Counted from the stretch's first letter, positions 1 to 11,604 are shown. The stretch is DNA of 64,000 bases from Seriola aureovittata (GCF_021018895.1 NC_079372.1:16898318-16962317); one strand, 5' to 3'. Numbers and translations are program-made. The notes: a model not told the origin generated them from the sequence alone.

Positions 1-80
1 TAGCAGGATCATTAGTACCATAATTGACCCCCCCCCCTGTTCCTGCTTGTCTGTCTGACTGACAGACTACAACACACCGC

Positions 81-375
81 ATGTGTGTGTGCGTGTGTGT
101 GCGTGTGGGCTTGTATTTCTCCCCTTTTAGTGACAAAAGACATGAAACACAACTGTGTGTGTGAGTGTGTGTATCATTTGTGTGTGTACCTGTCTCTCAC
201 TTTCTTTATCAATCTCTCTCTCTCACGCACACACACACACACACATGAATGCACTGATGCTACACACTCACTCTGTGCTTCAAGCAGGGCCTTTCATATA
301 TTCCTCTGTTCACAATGTAGGATATATACTTTATACTCTGTACACACTGTGTGTGTGTGTTTGGCATCTCAGCAG
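81..375. repeat. GT/CA-rich simple-sequence cluster
   Basis: Interrupted GT runs (81-107 and about 153-187), a compound (CT)n(AC)n tract at 213-245 and another GT run at 348-360 lie within 300 bp. Open frames across this block are Cys/Val or His/Thr translations of the arrays and are not genes. Confidence 0.9.
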
Positions 376-426
376 CTCCTGCTCTTTCTCATATCCAGTA
401 TTCTGACAAGAGGCTGCCCTGATCAA

Positions 427-445
427 CCCCCCCCCCCCCCCCCCC
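427..445. repeat. poly-C tract
   Basis: An uninterrupted run of about 19 C residues. A shorter C run lies at 28-37. Such tracts vary in length and are prone to sequencing error. Confidence 0.9.
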
Positions 446-682
446 GAACCCACCCACCAGAAGTCCCTTGAGGCGACAAATTATTCATAAACTATTTCCT
501 ATCTTCATAGAAATGCTTTCAAAAAGCTTTTCCTTGTCCACCATTTAAGCTGCATTAAGGGTGAGCTCCGAGTGCATGTGCACATGTGTGAACGCAGAGT
601 ATCTCGGCTGCCTAAGAGATGCGTCTCGGCTGAAGCAGTCCTTCCCTCCGGCTTACATCTCTTTTTTCCTGCATCTTTTCCT

Positions 683-704
683 TCTCTCTCTCTCTCTCTC
701 TCTC
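683..704. repeat. (TC)n microsatellite
   Basis: About eleven TC units, followed directly by GTAG. It resembles a polypyrimidine tract before an AG, but the downstream open frame is not recognisable as an exon. Confidence 0.85.
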
Positions 705-1725
705 GTAGCCCACTGCCCTACAACTCCAAGTTGCAGCAGCAAATAACGACAAAACTGCCTCAACAGGATGCGACAAAATTATATTGTCTTCTTTCCTTTT
801 TCCGTCTTGTTACATTACCTCGATTAAATTTCTTTCTATTTATAAAAGCAGATCAAACTATTCTTTTATTACTAATGAATATTCGCTTCTTCCCATCCTG
901 TGCAAGTCCTCTCTTCCCACACATATCCTGCTGGAAAGCTCAATATCCAATAGCTTCCTGCCCCGAGGCACAGCTTGATACTGTAGTACTGTAGTAAACA
1001 ACAATTCACTGTGCTTGTGTTCATTAAAAAAACTGTTGATCTGGTTGTTTGTTCTCGTCAGTACAAGAAAGAACAGCTGCTGAAAGTAGAAGGGTGAAAT
1101 CAATTCAATTGTTGGTGTTTCACATAACGAGTGCTTTGATGGAAGAGGAGCAGGGGCTGTTTCCTTCTCTAGAAATGTTTGCAAAGTCCATGTAGTTGTT
1201 TTTTCTGGCCTTCATCATCATCAAATGGGTTTAGTTGTAAGAACAGTATATGTGACGGCAGAACAGACGCGTAAACATAAAATACCACCAAAATAAAGCT
1301 GATGTCACAGTCCTTGATCATCATGCCGAACCTGAGCCTCTTGACGTTTAAACCCCAGAAAAAAGAGGCCAGTTCCACAAAACACCTTGAGTTAAGATTT
1401 TCCTTTAAGTTCGAGAACAGATTTCCTGAAATTAAAAACGATTGCACAAAAGTACCTTTAAATCTTCTTCTAAGATTTAAGGTTTAAGCATTTCGGGTTT
1501 CCTCTTTATCTTGGTCTTATACTTAATAATATTCAGTACTAAATAAGCTTTTAATCATAATACATTTGACTTTGAAGAAATGCATGTCATGTAATATTTT
1601 TCAAGAGTTTAACATTGGAAAACTCTGCAATGCGCTTCAATCCGAAACTGTTGGTGTACAAATATCACATTTGTCATTGTTCCTGAAACGTTGCTAAAGT
1701 CTGATTAGTGCAGGGAAACTGAGCG
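705..1725. other. unassigned non-coding stretch
   Basis: Mostly AT-rich sequence. I see no recognisable exon, RNA gene or repeat family. The open frames of 61-140 aa have no motif I know and are of a length expected by chance. Confidence 0.5.
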
Positions 1726-1729
1726 CTGC

Positions 1730-2035
1730 CCGCTTTAAGCAGGAGACCTGGGTGTTAGCACTAAGTGCTACATCTGTTCAGTAAGTGAGAGGCGATCGGG
1801 TTGAAGAAGTGCACCAAGAGTACATACTAAGTGCTAGTTAGGCATGTCAGGGTGTTAGAGGTGAGAGGAGAGTGAGGTGCTCTCAGAGGAGATGAGTCTT
1901 TGAGAGATTCTTTAATATAGAGAGGAACGCCTCTGCTCTGATAGCGTTCAGTAGCTGCTTCCACCATCAGGGAACCGGAGACGAGAACATTGAACGCCTC
2001 GTGTGCGGGGATGGCGATGTCAGACGACATTCCTT
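1730..2035 (-). mobile_element. dispersed repeat fragment with open peptide frame, copy 1
   Basis: Read on the minus strand, this contains an open frame at 1827-2030 with the peptide core YQSRGVPLYIKESLKDSSPL. A second copy on the plus strand at about 11605-11830 encodes YQSRGVLLHLQESLVESSPL in the same relative frame. The DNA around the frame is also similar, for example the stretch equivalent to 'agcaggggcgt' and the 'catcc(t/c)ctgagagcac' region. Copy 2 runs on into a teleost LINE/SINE-type 3' tail, so both look like remnants of one retroposed family. I do not recognise the protein. The 3' tail is absent here. Confidence 0.55.
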
Positions 2036-2228
2036 GGAGGATCTCATAACAAAAGTTATCTCAGGGCCCTTTTCATATAGAGCAGGTCTAGACTGTGTTC
2101 TGTATAATACTGTTAACAGACACCTGGCATTCCCCCATGAGCAAACGCCTGGAGACAGCAGCACGGAAAAACCTTTTAACAGGTAGAAAACCTTAAACAG
2201 AAGCAGGCTCATGGTGGGCGGATGGAGG
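2036..2228 (+). mobile_element. dispersed teleost repeat (about 190 bp), copy 1
   Basis: Contains ordered blocks 'gcaggtctagac', 'cccccatgagcaa', 'gacagcagcacggaaaaacc', 'ttttaacaggtagaaa' and 'aacagaagcaggctcatggtgggcgg'. The same order of blocks, more decayed, occurs at 3845-4032. I recognise this as a very common teleost interspersed sequence. Its class (SINE or a part of a larger element) cannot be decided from these fragments. Confidence 0.6.
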
Positions 2229-2565
2229 AGAGAGAACCGAGCACAAGGAGAGCACGTACATGTGTGTGGACATTTGTGAGTCTGTGATCAATGTGTGTGT
2301 TAGTGTGTGATGTTGAAGAGTTCCTTTCCACTCCCTCCACACTACAGTTATAGATGCTTCCTGTAAGGAACAAGGAAGATGGTTTTGTTGCTTTGCTTCA
2401 TGGAGCGAGTGAGCCCTTTGTTTGGCAGAGTTTTTTCCTCTCTCACCTACTTATGTAATGGATACACACACACATTCACACACTGGCTGCAAAAATGAGG
2501 AAACAGGAATTGTTTTTGCCAGCGAGGAGTTCCCTGTGGAGCTCTTCCTGATTCTCCTGAAAAAA

Positions 2566-2647
2566 CACACACACACGCACACGCACACACACGCGCACGC
2601 ACGCACGCATACACACACACAGACACACACACACACACACACACACA
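2566..2647. repeat. interrupted (AC)n microsatellite
   Basis: About 80 bp of AC units broken by CG and CAGA variants, including runs of ACGC. The CpG-containing interruptions suggest an ageing array. Confidence 0.9.
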
Positions 2648-2766
2648 AAGATGCATAAAGATAGAAATAAACCCACGTGTATGCATCTACTATAGATACA
2701 CAGATGAACAGGTCAGCATACACCCCCACACACCAACGCACACACACAGATGTTCACATTCAAAGA

Positions 2767-2770
<4 letters not shown>

Positions 2771-2828
<58 letters not shown>
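2771..2828. repeat. (CA)29 microsatellite
   Basis: A pure run of about 29 CA units. A and AAAC-rich sequence flanks it, with A tracts at 2899-2918. Confidence 0.95.
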
Positions 2829-2834
<6 letters not shown>

Positions 2835-2919
2835 ACGCACATCTTCCTTCCTACTGAGTCAACAAGTTGTTGGTGACTTCGGTGTTGATGGTAAAAAAAA
2901 CAAGAAAAAAAAAACATTG

Positions 2920-3840
2920 ACAAGTTCCTCTGCAGCTTCCCCTCAGGATGTGACAGCGATTGACCATTTTCCTGTGGACACACAAAGACAATGTCAGCAT
3001 GAGTAGCCATTAACCTCCAAGCCACATTCATAAAAAAACAAAAAGAAAAAAACCACAGCAGCTGAACGTGGATAACAGGATGGATCTTACAGCAAACACA
3101 AGTCATGCCTTCTGCACCACTTCCCCTCCTGCAGTCAGATGAACAGATGCTGCTGCGGGGGTTACAGAGTTCGCAGATTTGTGGATACGGCCTTTTCTGG
3201 AGGCTTTGTGTTTGCTCGTCCTTGCACACTCACAAATTAAATACCTCGACAGAAATAATTAAAGCATCTTTGTTTTGTGCTACCCCTAATGATTCATGCT
3301 GAATGAAATAAACGGAAATACTTTTGCAAGTGTTGAGCACAACATTTCAGCAAGCATGAGTCTGAAGGACGGGGCATTCTTTCAACAAAATAGTTCATAC
3401 ATCAATGGCAAAAGTGTTTGTAGCTATTCCTAAAAACACGGGGCCGTAAGATGTCATCTAAAAGCCTCTTTCTGTCCTGTATCCTATTATTTAAATGGAA
3501 ATCTACATGTCATTTCCCTGTCTAAATAAGTTCCCCAGTCAATTTCAAGTGAAAAGGCACAACAGCGATCTTACAAAAGCAGACCCAGAAACATTTCTAC
3601 AACACTTCCAACATGCAACAGGAAACAGTCTCTTCCTTCATATCATTGTTTTTTAACTCCAGGTGCCAAATACTAAGTGAGCGTGTGTCTCAACTCCCAA
3701 CGTGTCTGAATGAAGTCATACGTTACATTTACTTAATGGATGCATATTGTATATCTCTGAAAAAAAGGCAATAAAAAGGCAGAGACATGATTATTGCTCA
3801 GATGGGGATAGCAGTGTTTTCAGACAGTTGTTCACTCTGG
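2920..3840. other. unassigned non-coding stretch
   Basis: No exon, RNA gene or known repeat is visible. The 179-aa minus frame that reaches into this area runs through the adjacent CA array and is not gene-like. Confidence 0.5.
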
Positions 3841-3844
3841 TTCA

Positions 3845-4032
3845 CACCTTCAATTCAGTTTTGTTTATTTCACATCAAATCTTAATATACATTATCTCGA
3901 GGGCGTTTACAGAGTCCGGTCAAGATATTACAATATTATAGAGAAAAAGCCAACTGTTCCCGCCGTGAGAAAAACTCCATTATAGCAGGAAGAAATCAAC
4001 AGAACCACATACAGGGTGGGCGGCAATTAAGG
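3845..4032 (+). mobile_element. dispersed teleost repeat (about 190 bp), copy 2
   Basis: Begins near 'tcaattcagttttgtttatttc', which resembles the usual opening of this family. It continues through 'cattatctcgagggcgtttacagagtc', a 'gttcccgccgtgagaaaaactcc' block and 'aacagaaccacatacagggtgggcgg'. The block order matches copy 1 at 2036-2228, with many substitutions. Confidence 0.6.
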
Positions 4033-4068
4033 TGGGAGAGAGGTGGACAGAGAGACAGGGAACAACTG

Positions 4069-4111
4069 TTTTTTTATTATTATTATATCATTATTATTAT
4101 TATTATCATTA
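4069..4111. repeat. (ATT)n microsatellite
   Basis: Imperfect ATT/TTA array with two ATC interruptions. Confidence 0.85.
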
Positions 4112-5000
4112 TGGAGTAGTAGTGGCAGCAGCAGATCTAGATCCTGCAACTCTAGAGTCAGAGATACCTGCAGAATGAGGACAGGGAGGGAAAGCACAAA
4201 CTACAGGAGCGATGAAAAGCGTACTGTCTCCTTAAAGTGTCTGCACACTTAGCTTTGCTCTGGCCACATGAGGGCCAAATGGCTCTGGCACATTTATAGG
4301 TCTTCAGAGGGGAGATTTAGGCCAGCATTTAAGCTTGGACCACTGACAGCAGCAGGAATTGGGCCAGTGCACTGCATCATTCATCATGATAACAAGGCTT
4401 GCCTGATTTGAGAACTGCAGGGCCAGGCCGTTTTGGCCACCTCGTTCTTTTCGAATATGTATGGGAAAGAACTTCCTTTTCAGTGCTCATTATATAAAAT
4501 ATACAGTATTTTAAAAGTATTATTGAAATCTTTCATAACCTAGAATCCTGTGCTGCAGGTGTGTACACCACAAATGGAAATATGAATCGCATACAAGGAA
4601 CATCAAAACTAAGAACTACAATCCTTCACATACGTGTATTCCTGATTTTCATGCGCTCAAATGAATCTGCGTCACCTTTGTTCCTTCGTTTCCAAGATGC
4701 CTAAGCAGAGAAGTGCAGTTTAGATGAGTTTGTTTTGTGTAAACGCACGTTTGCGATCCATGCTTTCAAACACCAGTATGTTATGAAGGTTGATTATAAT
4801 GTGTGCAGGTGCGTGCAAATGTCTTAACCCAGATACAGTGTATTGGTAAACCACAGATAATGCTAATATTAGAAAACCAGTTAAAGTTCCTGTCAGCTCC
4901 TTTATTAAATGTATTACTGTGTCATGGAAACAATGTGCTCCTTTTGCTTTCGATCCTTCCCATCAGTACAAACAAGTCACAAGATGCCAATTATGTGAAG
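4112..5000. other. unassigned non-coding stretch
   Basis: Apart from short palindromic words near 4130-4155, nothing recognisable is seen. No supported gene. Confidence 0.5.
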
Positions 5001-5006
5001 CCTGTA

Positions 5007-5028
5007 ACACACACACACACACACACAC
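5007..5028. repeat. (AC)11 microsatellite
   Basis: About eleven AC units in a unique-looking context. Confidence 0.9.
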
Positions 5029-5184
5029 CTGCATTCCTGGTTGTTAACAAGAATTCAGAGCATGCAAAGCATCACATAAAGCACAGTTATGTAGCTTTAA
5101 TTAACCTCAATGTAGCTACTTCATCAGCCACCGACGAGGTCGATATCACCTGACAAGTGAAGTCGAGCAAAGGAGGAAGTCTGA

Positions 5185-5910
5185 AACTAGAGTCTACAGC
5201 CACGCTACCAGCTGTGAGGCTGTACTTTGAGCCAAATGCTAATGTCAATATGCTAACATGCTCACATTGACAATGTTAACATGCTGATGTTTAGCAGATA
5301 TGTTTAAAATGTTCAATACGTTTGTTTAGCGTGTTAGCATGCTGACCTTTACCAATAAGAACTAAAATCAAAAAGGGAATGTCATTACTTTTTGCCAGTA
5401 TTTGGTTCTGCATGAATTAAAATTGACCCCATGCACAAGATAAAACAGTTCAGGGCGTCACCAAAGCTATGACAGTTCAACCTGGGGGACCATGAATCTC
5501 TGAGCAGAAGTTCATGGCAAACATCTAAACCACTAATGTCAGACTGAAAGTGGTACTGCGGGAAATGTCTGAGGATCACCCAAGTCATTAAGGTGCATCA
5601 TCCGGGAACCTTGAATGTCTGTACAAAATGTTTTGCCAATCCATCGAGTAGATGTTGAGATATTTTACTGGATAAGTGAAGTGAAGTTTGATCTATGATA
5701 GTGCTAGATGTAAAGTCAGGGGATAACCAAACTAACAATAGTTCATCCTCTGGAGACAATGAATGGCTGTACAAAATTTCATGGCAAAACATGTAGTGAC
5801 TGTCGACATTTCACTCTAAACCATAATGTCAACTGTGCAAGAGGAAATGTTACGGACTCTCCAGGTCACAGGATTCAGCCTCTGGGGACCATGAATATCA
5901 GATCTGATAG
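5185..5910 (+). mobile_element. gctaa-family dispersed repeat, copy A
   Basis: Starts with 'gtctacagccacgctacc' and the 'gctgtactttgagccaaatgctaa' block, then several 'atgctaacatgct' words. From about 5450 it contains degenerate tandem units of roughly 120-145 bp, each with the order 'gtcaccaaag', 'gttcaacctgggggaccatgaat', 'gtacaaaat(g/t)t', 'ccatcgagtagatgttgaga'. Unit starts lie near 5450, 5570, 5715 and 5856. Related copies lie at 8335-9060, 13625-13865, 46626-47565 (minus) and 49750-50455 (minus). I know this as a common percomorph repeat; its transposon class is not evident. Confidence 0.65.
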
Positions 5911-6159
5911 ACGGGCTCAATGTGAGTGAGAGGGTCGGGAGTGAGATTTTGTCTGTGGGAGAGGGAGAGAGAAAAAGAGACACACAGTGTGAAAGCATGG
6001 AGCAGAGCTATTTTTAACTCGCTCTCGCAGCCTGATAGGGCAGGTCTATATATAGTGAGGCAGGAGGCAGCTCGGGTAACCATGTGTATGTGCAGCAAGA
6101 AGCCATTCAGGGTGACTGTGACGTCCCACCACTCCAGCTGTAACCAGGATACTCCCAAA

Positions 6160-6193
6160 CCACACACACACACACCCAAACACACACACACAA
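6160..6193. repeat. interrupted (CA)n microsatellite
   Basis: Two CA runs separated by CCCAAA. Confidence 0.85.
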
Positions 6194-6574
6194 GTGATGG
6201 TCACCAGCTAATCTAGTTTAATCCATTCACTCAACACACACCGGTGTCATGTTGCCATGTCTGAACCTGAAGGAATGCAGCACACAAACTCCAACGTTTA
6301 AATGTGTTACTGAACTGAACAAACGAACAAACTAACCAGGCGACGTTAAAGTCGAAGAGTCTCTAATTTAACATCTACATAACCTTATATCACTTTCTAC
6401 AGCTTTTACCATTTGTTCCTCCAGTGAACGCTCTGTTTGCTTGAAGTAGATGGGATTTGAAGCTGGTCCCTCAGTTCTACTAATAAATGTGTTTGTGAGG
6501 TCTGTTGCAGCTTTTATAACGATTACACAATTGGCAGGTGTGTGTGAATGCGTGCACATGTCCGCATACGTGTA

Positions 6575-6616
6575 GTGTGTGTGTGTGTGTGTGCGTGTGT
6601 GGGGGGGGGGGGGGGG
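6575..6616. repeat. (GT)n plus poly-G compound tract
   Basis: About 13 GT units run into 17 consecutive G residues. The G run could form a quadruplex and is likely to be polymorphic. Confidence 0.9.
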
Positions 6617-6762
6617 TTTAACCACGGGGCAGCTGCTGGTGTGGTCATTTGTTGTTTCAGGTGTTTTGACAGACAGACGGCGAGAGCATGATGGGACAGC
6701 TGAACATTTGTCCGCACACATCAAAGCCGGCTCGTACTGTATTAGCTCAGCTGCAATTGTAG

Positions 6763-6779
6763 TCTCTCTCTCTCTCTCT
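6763..6779. repeat. (TC)n microsatellite
   Basis: About eight TC units, followed by a further 'ctctctcta'. Confidence 0.8.
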
Positions 6780-7267
6780 GCCTCTCTCTACAAACACACA
6801 ACAAAGCAGATCCAGGACAAAACAGCAAAATGTAGAGCACTTGAGAAACGTTTCATCATCACTTGTCTTGTTGCTCTGATGTCATTGTCAAGCGGAGCAA
6901 CATTTCCTCTTAAAAGCTGCTCTGTTCACACACACAAATGTAGACGTTGGCCATTGGTTGGATATGTCACCAAATATTAGCTGGAGCAACCAGAGCCAAT
7001 ATTGTTGATGGGCTAAATCATGTCTGTGATTTATTCGTTGCCTTTTGATCATACTACATGAATTATTCAGGAACTATGTCACACAAATTGAACTGTGTTG
7101 AACAAAATGAATTTTAGGCGCTGTGAACAAACAAACAAAGTCAAAGGAAAGACACGACTGGGGGATGAAGACTGCGTCCGTAAAAAGGTGGACATGTTTG
7201 TGCAACAAAATAACACAATGAATTTAATTCATAAACGTACAGAAACAAAAAGGGAAATGGCGTAAAG

Positions 7268-7300
7268 CAGTGGTTCTCAATGTGAGGTCCACGCCCAGCA
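7268..7300. mobile_element. possible solo hAT-type terminus
   Basis: The sequence 'cagtggttctcaatgtgagg' resembles the ends of the hAT MITE at 12151-12388. No second end was found before the AC array at 7322, so this may be a truncated copy or chance. Confidence 0.25.
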
Positions 7301-7317
7301 GGACAAACAAAACATAA

Positions 7318-7321
<4 letters not shown>

Positions 7322-7376
<55 letters not shown>
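7322..7376. repeat. (AC)27 microsatellite
   Basis: Pure AC run of about 55 bp. Confidence 0.95.
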
Positions 7377-7380
<4 letters not shown>

Positions 7381-7544
7381 GGGAGAACGACCAACTGGGG
7401 ACAAACAAAGCACAGGAGGGAGGGAGAACAGCAGCAAAACACAGGGAATCAGGGATGGATGATTGTCAATAGCCTGACAATAATAAGTAAATAAAATCAA
7501 AAATAATAAGCATTCTGCCTGAACAGTCTTTTGACAATGATGTG

Positions 7545-7547
<3 letters not shown>

Positions 7548-7583
<36 letters not shown>
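7548..7583. repeat. (AT)18 microsatellite
   Basis: Pure alternating AT run, self-complementary and capable of cruciform extrusion. Confidence 0.95.
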
Positions 7584-7584
<1 letters not shown>

Positions 7585-7834
7585 TTGCACTGAAGTTAAC
7601 TGAGAGCCACTTACTGACATTGTTTGCAAGTCATTTGAGATAAATGAAAAAGCCACCATGTCAAGGTCTCCATTAAACTTTACATGAATCAGATCGGAGG
7701 CACAAAAGAGACTCTCTGCGGGAACAGAATATTCGCAGGTAGTTTAATGTCAACCTCTCCTCCTGTTTTAACATACACACTTTTCACTCGAGGTAGAGAC
7801 AGGGAGCATTAATCATTCAGCAGATGGCCACTCT

Positions 7835-7855
7835 TGTCTGTGTGTGTGTCTGTGT

Positions 7856-7902
<47 letters not shown>

Positions 7903-7903
7903 G
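7835..7903. repeat. (TG)n microsatellite
   Basis: About 69 bp of TG units with two TC-type interruptions near the left end. Confidence 0.95.
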
Positions 7904-8334
7904 CAGAGAAAATGCCATGGCTGAATATCAAATAACAGTCCTCCTGACCCTGGCCTTTTTACATGAGCTCCAAAGGTCTCATCCCACTGCATTATCACAC
8001 CCCTCATTACTTATTCATGACCGGGAGTTAGACTGTGAGTGTTTGCATGTGTGACTGCTGGTGTGTATGACTGTGTCTATGTAAATATAATTTGTATAAA
8101 CTGTGTATGATGAAGTAGATAAGGCCACATCAAACACAGTTTAATTGTCAATATGAAAGTTGGTGTCCTAATTAGGGCGTCACAGCTCTCTCACTCAACA
8201 TGATTAGTGAAAGAAAATGAGGTGAAAATGCTTGAAAAATTATATTGGAAAGTATGTGTTCAACAAAACAGCATGATAATGTTTTTAAAGAACATGTAAA
8301 ATTCAAGATTTATATAATCATGCAAGGCTGGGAG

Positions 8335-9060
8335 TCTGCAGGCATGCTAGCAGCTCTGTGGCTAAGGCATGCTAACATGTTTACAATGACAATGCTAACT
8401 TGAACATATTATAAGTAGCAGGTGTCGTGTTTACTAACACTAGCACTAAACACAGAGTACAGCTGAGGCTGATGGAAATGTCACTAGCTTTGTAGATAAC
8501 CGGTCAAAAAACCAAAGTATTGGACAAATTTAAATTTTGATTTGACGATAGTATTTGAAAATTTAAGTGACCAATAAAATTTCCTGGCAATCCATCGAAT
8601 ATTTATTGAAGTATTTCGCTCAGAACCACAAACATGAAACTTACGATGATGGAGGAAAAGTCAGGGGTTCATACTCTATGGATCACGAATGTCTGTACAT
8701 AGATATTTTAATCTGGATAATTGATAATTGATAACTTCAACCTGATGGTGGCGTTATAGGAAAAGTCAGAGGTTCATCCTCGGTCACTGTGACTATCTGT
8801 CCCATATTTCATGGCAACGCATCCAGTAATTGTTGAGATATTTCACCAAAAAACACAAATGCAAACATCCTGGTGGCGCTAGAGGAAAAGTCAAAAAGGA
8901 TCACCAAAGTTATTACAATTTATCCTGAGAGAAACATGAAAGTCTGAACCAAATGTCACGACAATTCATCCAGTATTTAGTCAGATTTTTCAGTATGGAC
9001 CAAAGTGTTGGACCTCTCAACTGACCAACACTGCCATCCCTCGAGCCACGTGTATGAGAG
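8335..9060 (+). mobile_element. gctaa-family dispersed repeat, copy B
   Basis: Opens with 'gcatgctagcagctctgtggct' and 'catgctaacatgtttacaatgac'. Degenerate tandem units follow with 'aaagtcaggggttcat', 'gaatgtctgtaca', 'atttcatggcaacgcatccag' and 'taattgttgagatatttcacc', ending near 'ctgccatccctcgagccacg'. The arrangement is the same as copy A at 5185-5910. Confidence 0.65.
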
Positions 9061-10150
9061 AATAAAAGCATTTTATCTATCCTTATCAACCCCAATGTGC
9101 AACATTTTGCAAAAGGTTTTAAATGCTGATGCAGGCATTTGTATCAATATCTATTCTATGTTTGCTTCGTAAAGAAATGTAATGCTTTACACAGCAACAA
9201 ACTAGCTTGGATCATCTTGGATTAGATTGGATCGTCATCTAAAAAACAATTCCTTCCTTTTGTAGGTGTGAAAAATCAATGAAAACCATTCGGCGGTCTC
9301 TGAAAAACCAGCATGTGGGTATCCCAGCTGCCTAGCTCGGCACATTTCCACAGGAAGTCATGATATCATATTCTGCGGCCCTTCTTAACCGGAACATCTG
9401 GCTGAATTCAGATCATCCCAGCGTAAAGTAGAAATGCTACAGGCCGCCGATCTGCTGTTTCTCCTGCATTGTGCTCTGCATGTGATAGGGTGCCTTCCAG
9501 CTGAGTGGCCAAAGAGATAAGCTCTGCTCACACACACACGCATATGCACACACACACAAGCATGGACACAGGCTTGTATAGAGACATAGAAAGAGGCAGA
9601 GAAATACATCTGTGCAAGGTAGATAAGACCATTGCCTAACAAGAGCCACTTGCATACACACTTCCCCCTGTCTCTCTCTCTCTTTTCACTTTCAAACACA
9701 CATTACCCGCCCTGTCACGCCCTGCACACATGCACACCACCACTCCTACTGATATTTCTACCTGCATCAATCTCAGTTACTTAAAAGTCCCCTGCTGATT
9801 TCCCTTCACAGGCTTTCTTTAATGTTCAAAGAGGAATTCACATAGAATTTCCCACATTTGGTTCAGTTTGTTGCTGCTTTTTGTGAGGGTTGTCAGTCAT
9901 GTTCAATGTAAATGTGGATAAGACATTAGAATATATGCAAATGATGTATAAATTACATTAGAAATTCAGTATTTCATCATGCATCCTTGCGTGTGATACT
10001 AGATTTTTCTCTTTGGCTACATATTTTTTGTTTGATCTCTTTTGCATTTTTTCTTTCCATTTTAGACAAGCGCCCTTCACTGAAGAGAATTCCTGTTGAT
10101 GTGACACTTCCTCCCTGAGCTTTTTAAAGCTCCCCTGTGGCACTCAGCCC
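9061..10150. other. unassigned non-coding stretch
   Basis: Contains a small degenerate tandem word (TTGGATCATC/TTGGATCGTC near 9207-9240) and a short interrupted AC run at 9530-9558. No exon or repeat family is recognised. Confidence 0.45.
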
Positions 10151-10152
10151 TC

Positions 10153-10176
10153 AGAGAGAGAGAGAGAGAGAGAGAG
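10153..10176. repeat. (AG)12 microsatellite
   Basis: Pure AG run. Confidence 0.9.
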
Positions 10177-10430
10177 GTAGAGAGCGCTGCACATTTAGCC
10201 GTCTATTTGTGTGGCATGCCCAAGTATTTACCACACACTGGCATGGGTACCCTCCCCAACACGCATCGCAGGGAACTCAGAGTAATTGGCCTGGAGAATC
10301 ACTTCAGCGTGCATGCAAGCGGCTCCTCAACATGAGGAGTTTGGCATATATTCTCTCACGCTGTGGCCCTCCCTGATTTTGCTGCATGCACAGAAAAATA
10401 CGCAGACTGAAACATATGCAATGGCACACG

Positions 10431-10433
<3 letters not shown>

Positions 10434-10506
<73 letters not shown>
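10434..10506. repeat. (AC)36 microsatellite
   Basis: Pure AC run of about 73 bp, ending 37 bp before the left end of the hAT-like element at 10544. Confidence 0.95.
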
Positions 10507-10509
<3 letters not shown>

Positions 10510-10588
10510 TTAGGTGTCAGCACAAATACGCATACATTAATTACAGTGTTTCCTCTAGGATTTTTTTCAGCAGTGGGGGCATGCTATC

Positions 10589-10607
10589 GGGGGGGGGGGG
10601 GGGGGGG
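10589..10607. repeat. poly-G tract
   Basis: 19 consecutive G residues within the hAT-like element, quadruplex-prone. Confidence 0.9.
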
Positions 10608-11315
10608 TAGAGTAGAGTCAGTGGCAAAGTTTGCACCCAGGCTCATCTTTCTCCCCTGCACCTTCACCCAGCTCTCCTGCTGCTGTGCTCTGCTCTCCTT
10701 CACTTTGTTTAACAACTCCTCCCTGTCTAATGTTACTTGTCTAATAAGATTACATTAAAAGTGTGAGTAACGTAACGCTAACAGCGTTATATAATTTACA
10801 CTCACATCACATCTGATTACAAGTGTGAATTTACGAGTCAGTAAAAGGCTTATGATGCTACCTGACTAGCGTCTTCTTCATCTGTTGTCTCTCTCTTCTT
10901 AGAGAAGTATCTGAACAAGCTCATCTGAAAATGCCGTCAGCAGTTAATACATAATGACGTGTAGATATTAGCTTAATGCTATCAATTAGTTTACCCAAGT
11001 TAGCGTCACTGAGTTGGCTGATAAGTCTACCTTTTCTCCGGTAATTCGCTGCCTTATTCCTCACGACTACACTTCTCTGACTCACCTGGTGCCTGACGTG
11101 ACGTCACTTTCAAGGCCACGCTCTCGCGAGTAATTAACTCCAATAGGATCCAACCACCCCACTCCCTCCCTCCCCTCCCCCCGCTGTTGCGCTCATCATC
11201 ACACAGGCTGTGCTGTGAAGGTGGAGAGATGTGGCGGTGGTGCATTTGCGACAATAAAAAAATAAAAAATAAAAAAATAAAAAAATAAAAGAAATTTGAA
11301 GGCGTGGCGGCTATG

Positions 11316-11346
11316 ATTTAGCAGTGGCGGGCCGCCACTGCTAAAT
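11316..11346. repeat. perfect 31-nt palindrome
   Basis: Two 15-nt arms (ATTTAGCAGTGGCGG and its complement) flank a single central G. It lies just inside the right end of the 822-bp transposon and may be a subterminal element of that family. Confidence 0.9.
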
Positions 11347-11604
11347 GAATGTAGAGGAAACACTGAATTAAGAGCGCAACAACAAACATGAGCATTTTGT
11401 GTTTCTCCACCCTGCCCACAACTTTCTGGTTTTTATAGAAGCACCAGTTTCACAAACCAGCTCAGAGGAACCAAGATATTCTTGCCTTGTTGAGGTCTGT
11501 GCTTGGTTTCTGGGATGCTGTGTGGAGTTGCATGCACACATTCACATACACATACACCCAAATCTCTGCAGAAAGATATAAAATCATCTGCACTCATTCA
11601 TACA

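Larger units (their letters stand above)
10544..11365. mobile_element. non-autonomous hAT-like DNA transposon, 822 bp
   Basis: The left end CAGTGTTTCCTCTA and the right end TAGAGGAAACACTG form a perfect 14-bp inverted repeat. Next to the left end is 'ggatttttttcagcagtgggggc'; near the right end are an A-rich AAATAAA tract (11253-11296) and a perfect palindrome (11316-11346). CAGTG-type termini are typical of hAT elements. No transposase frame is present. Flanking AT-rich DNA does not give a clean 8-bp target duplication (attaatta against aattaaga), so the superfamily is an inference. A poly-G run at 10589-10607 lies inside it. Confidence 0.7.

Noticed and set aside
683..710. Polypyrimidine tract plus GTAG as a splice acceptor
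   Set aside because: The tract is a simple TC microsatellite and the following frame has no recognisable coding content.
2566..2828. CRISPR-like or minisatellite array
   Set aside because: The periodicity is dinucleotide only, with no spacer and repeat structure. The host is clearly eukaryotic.
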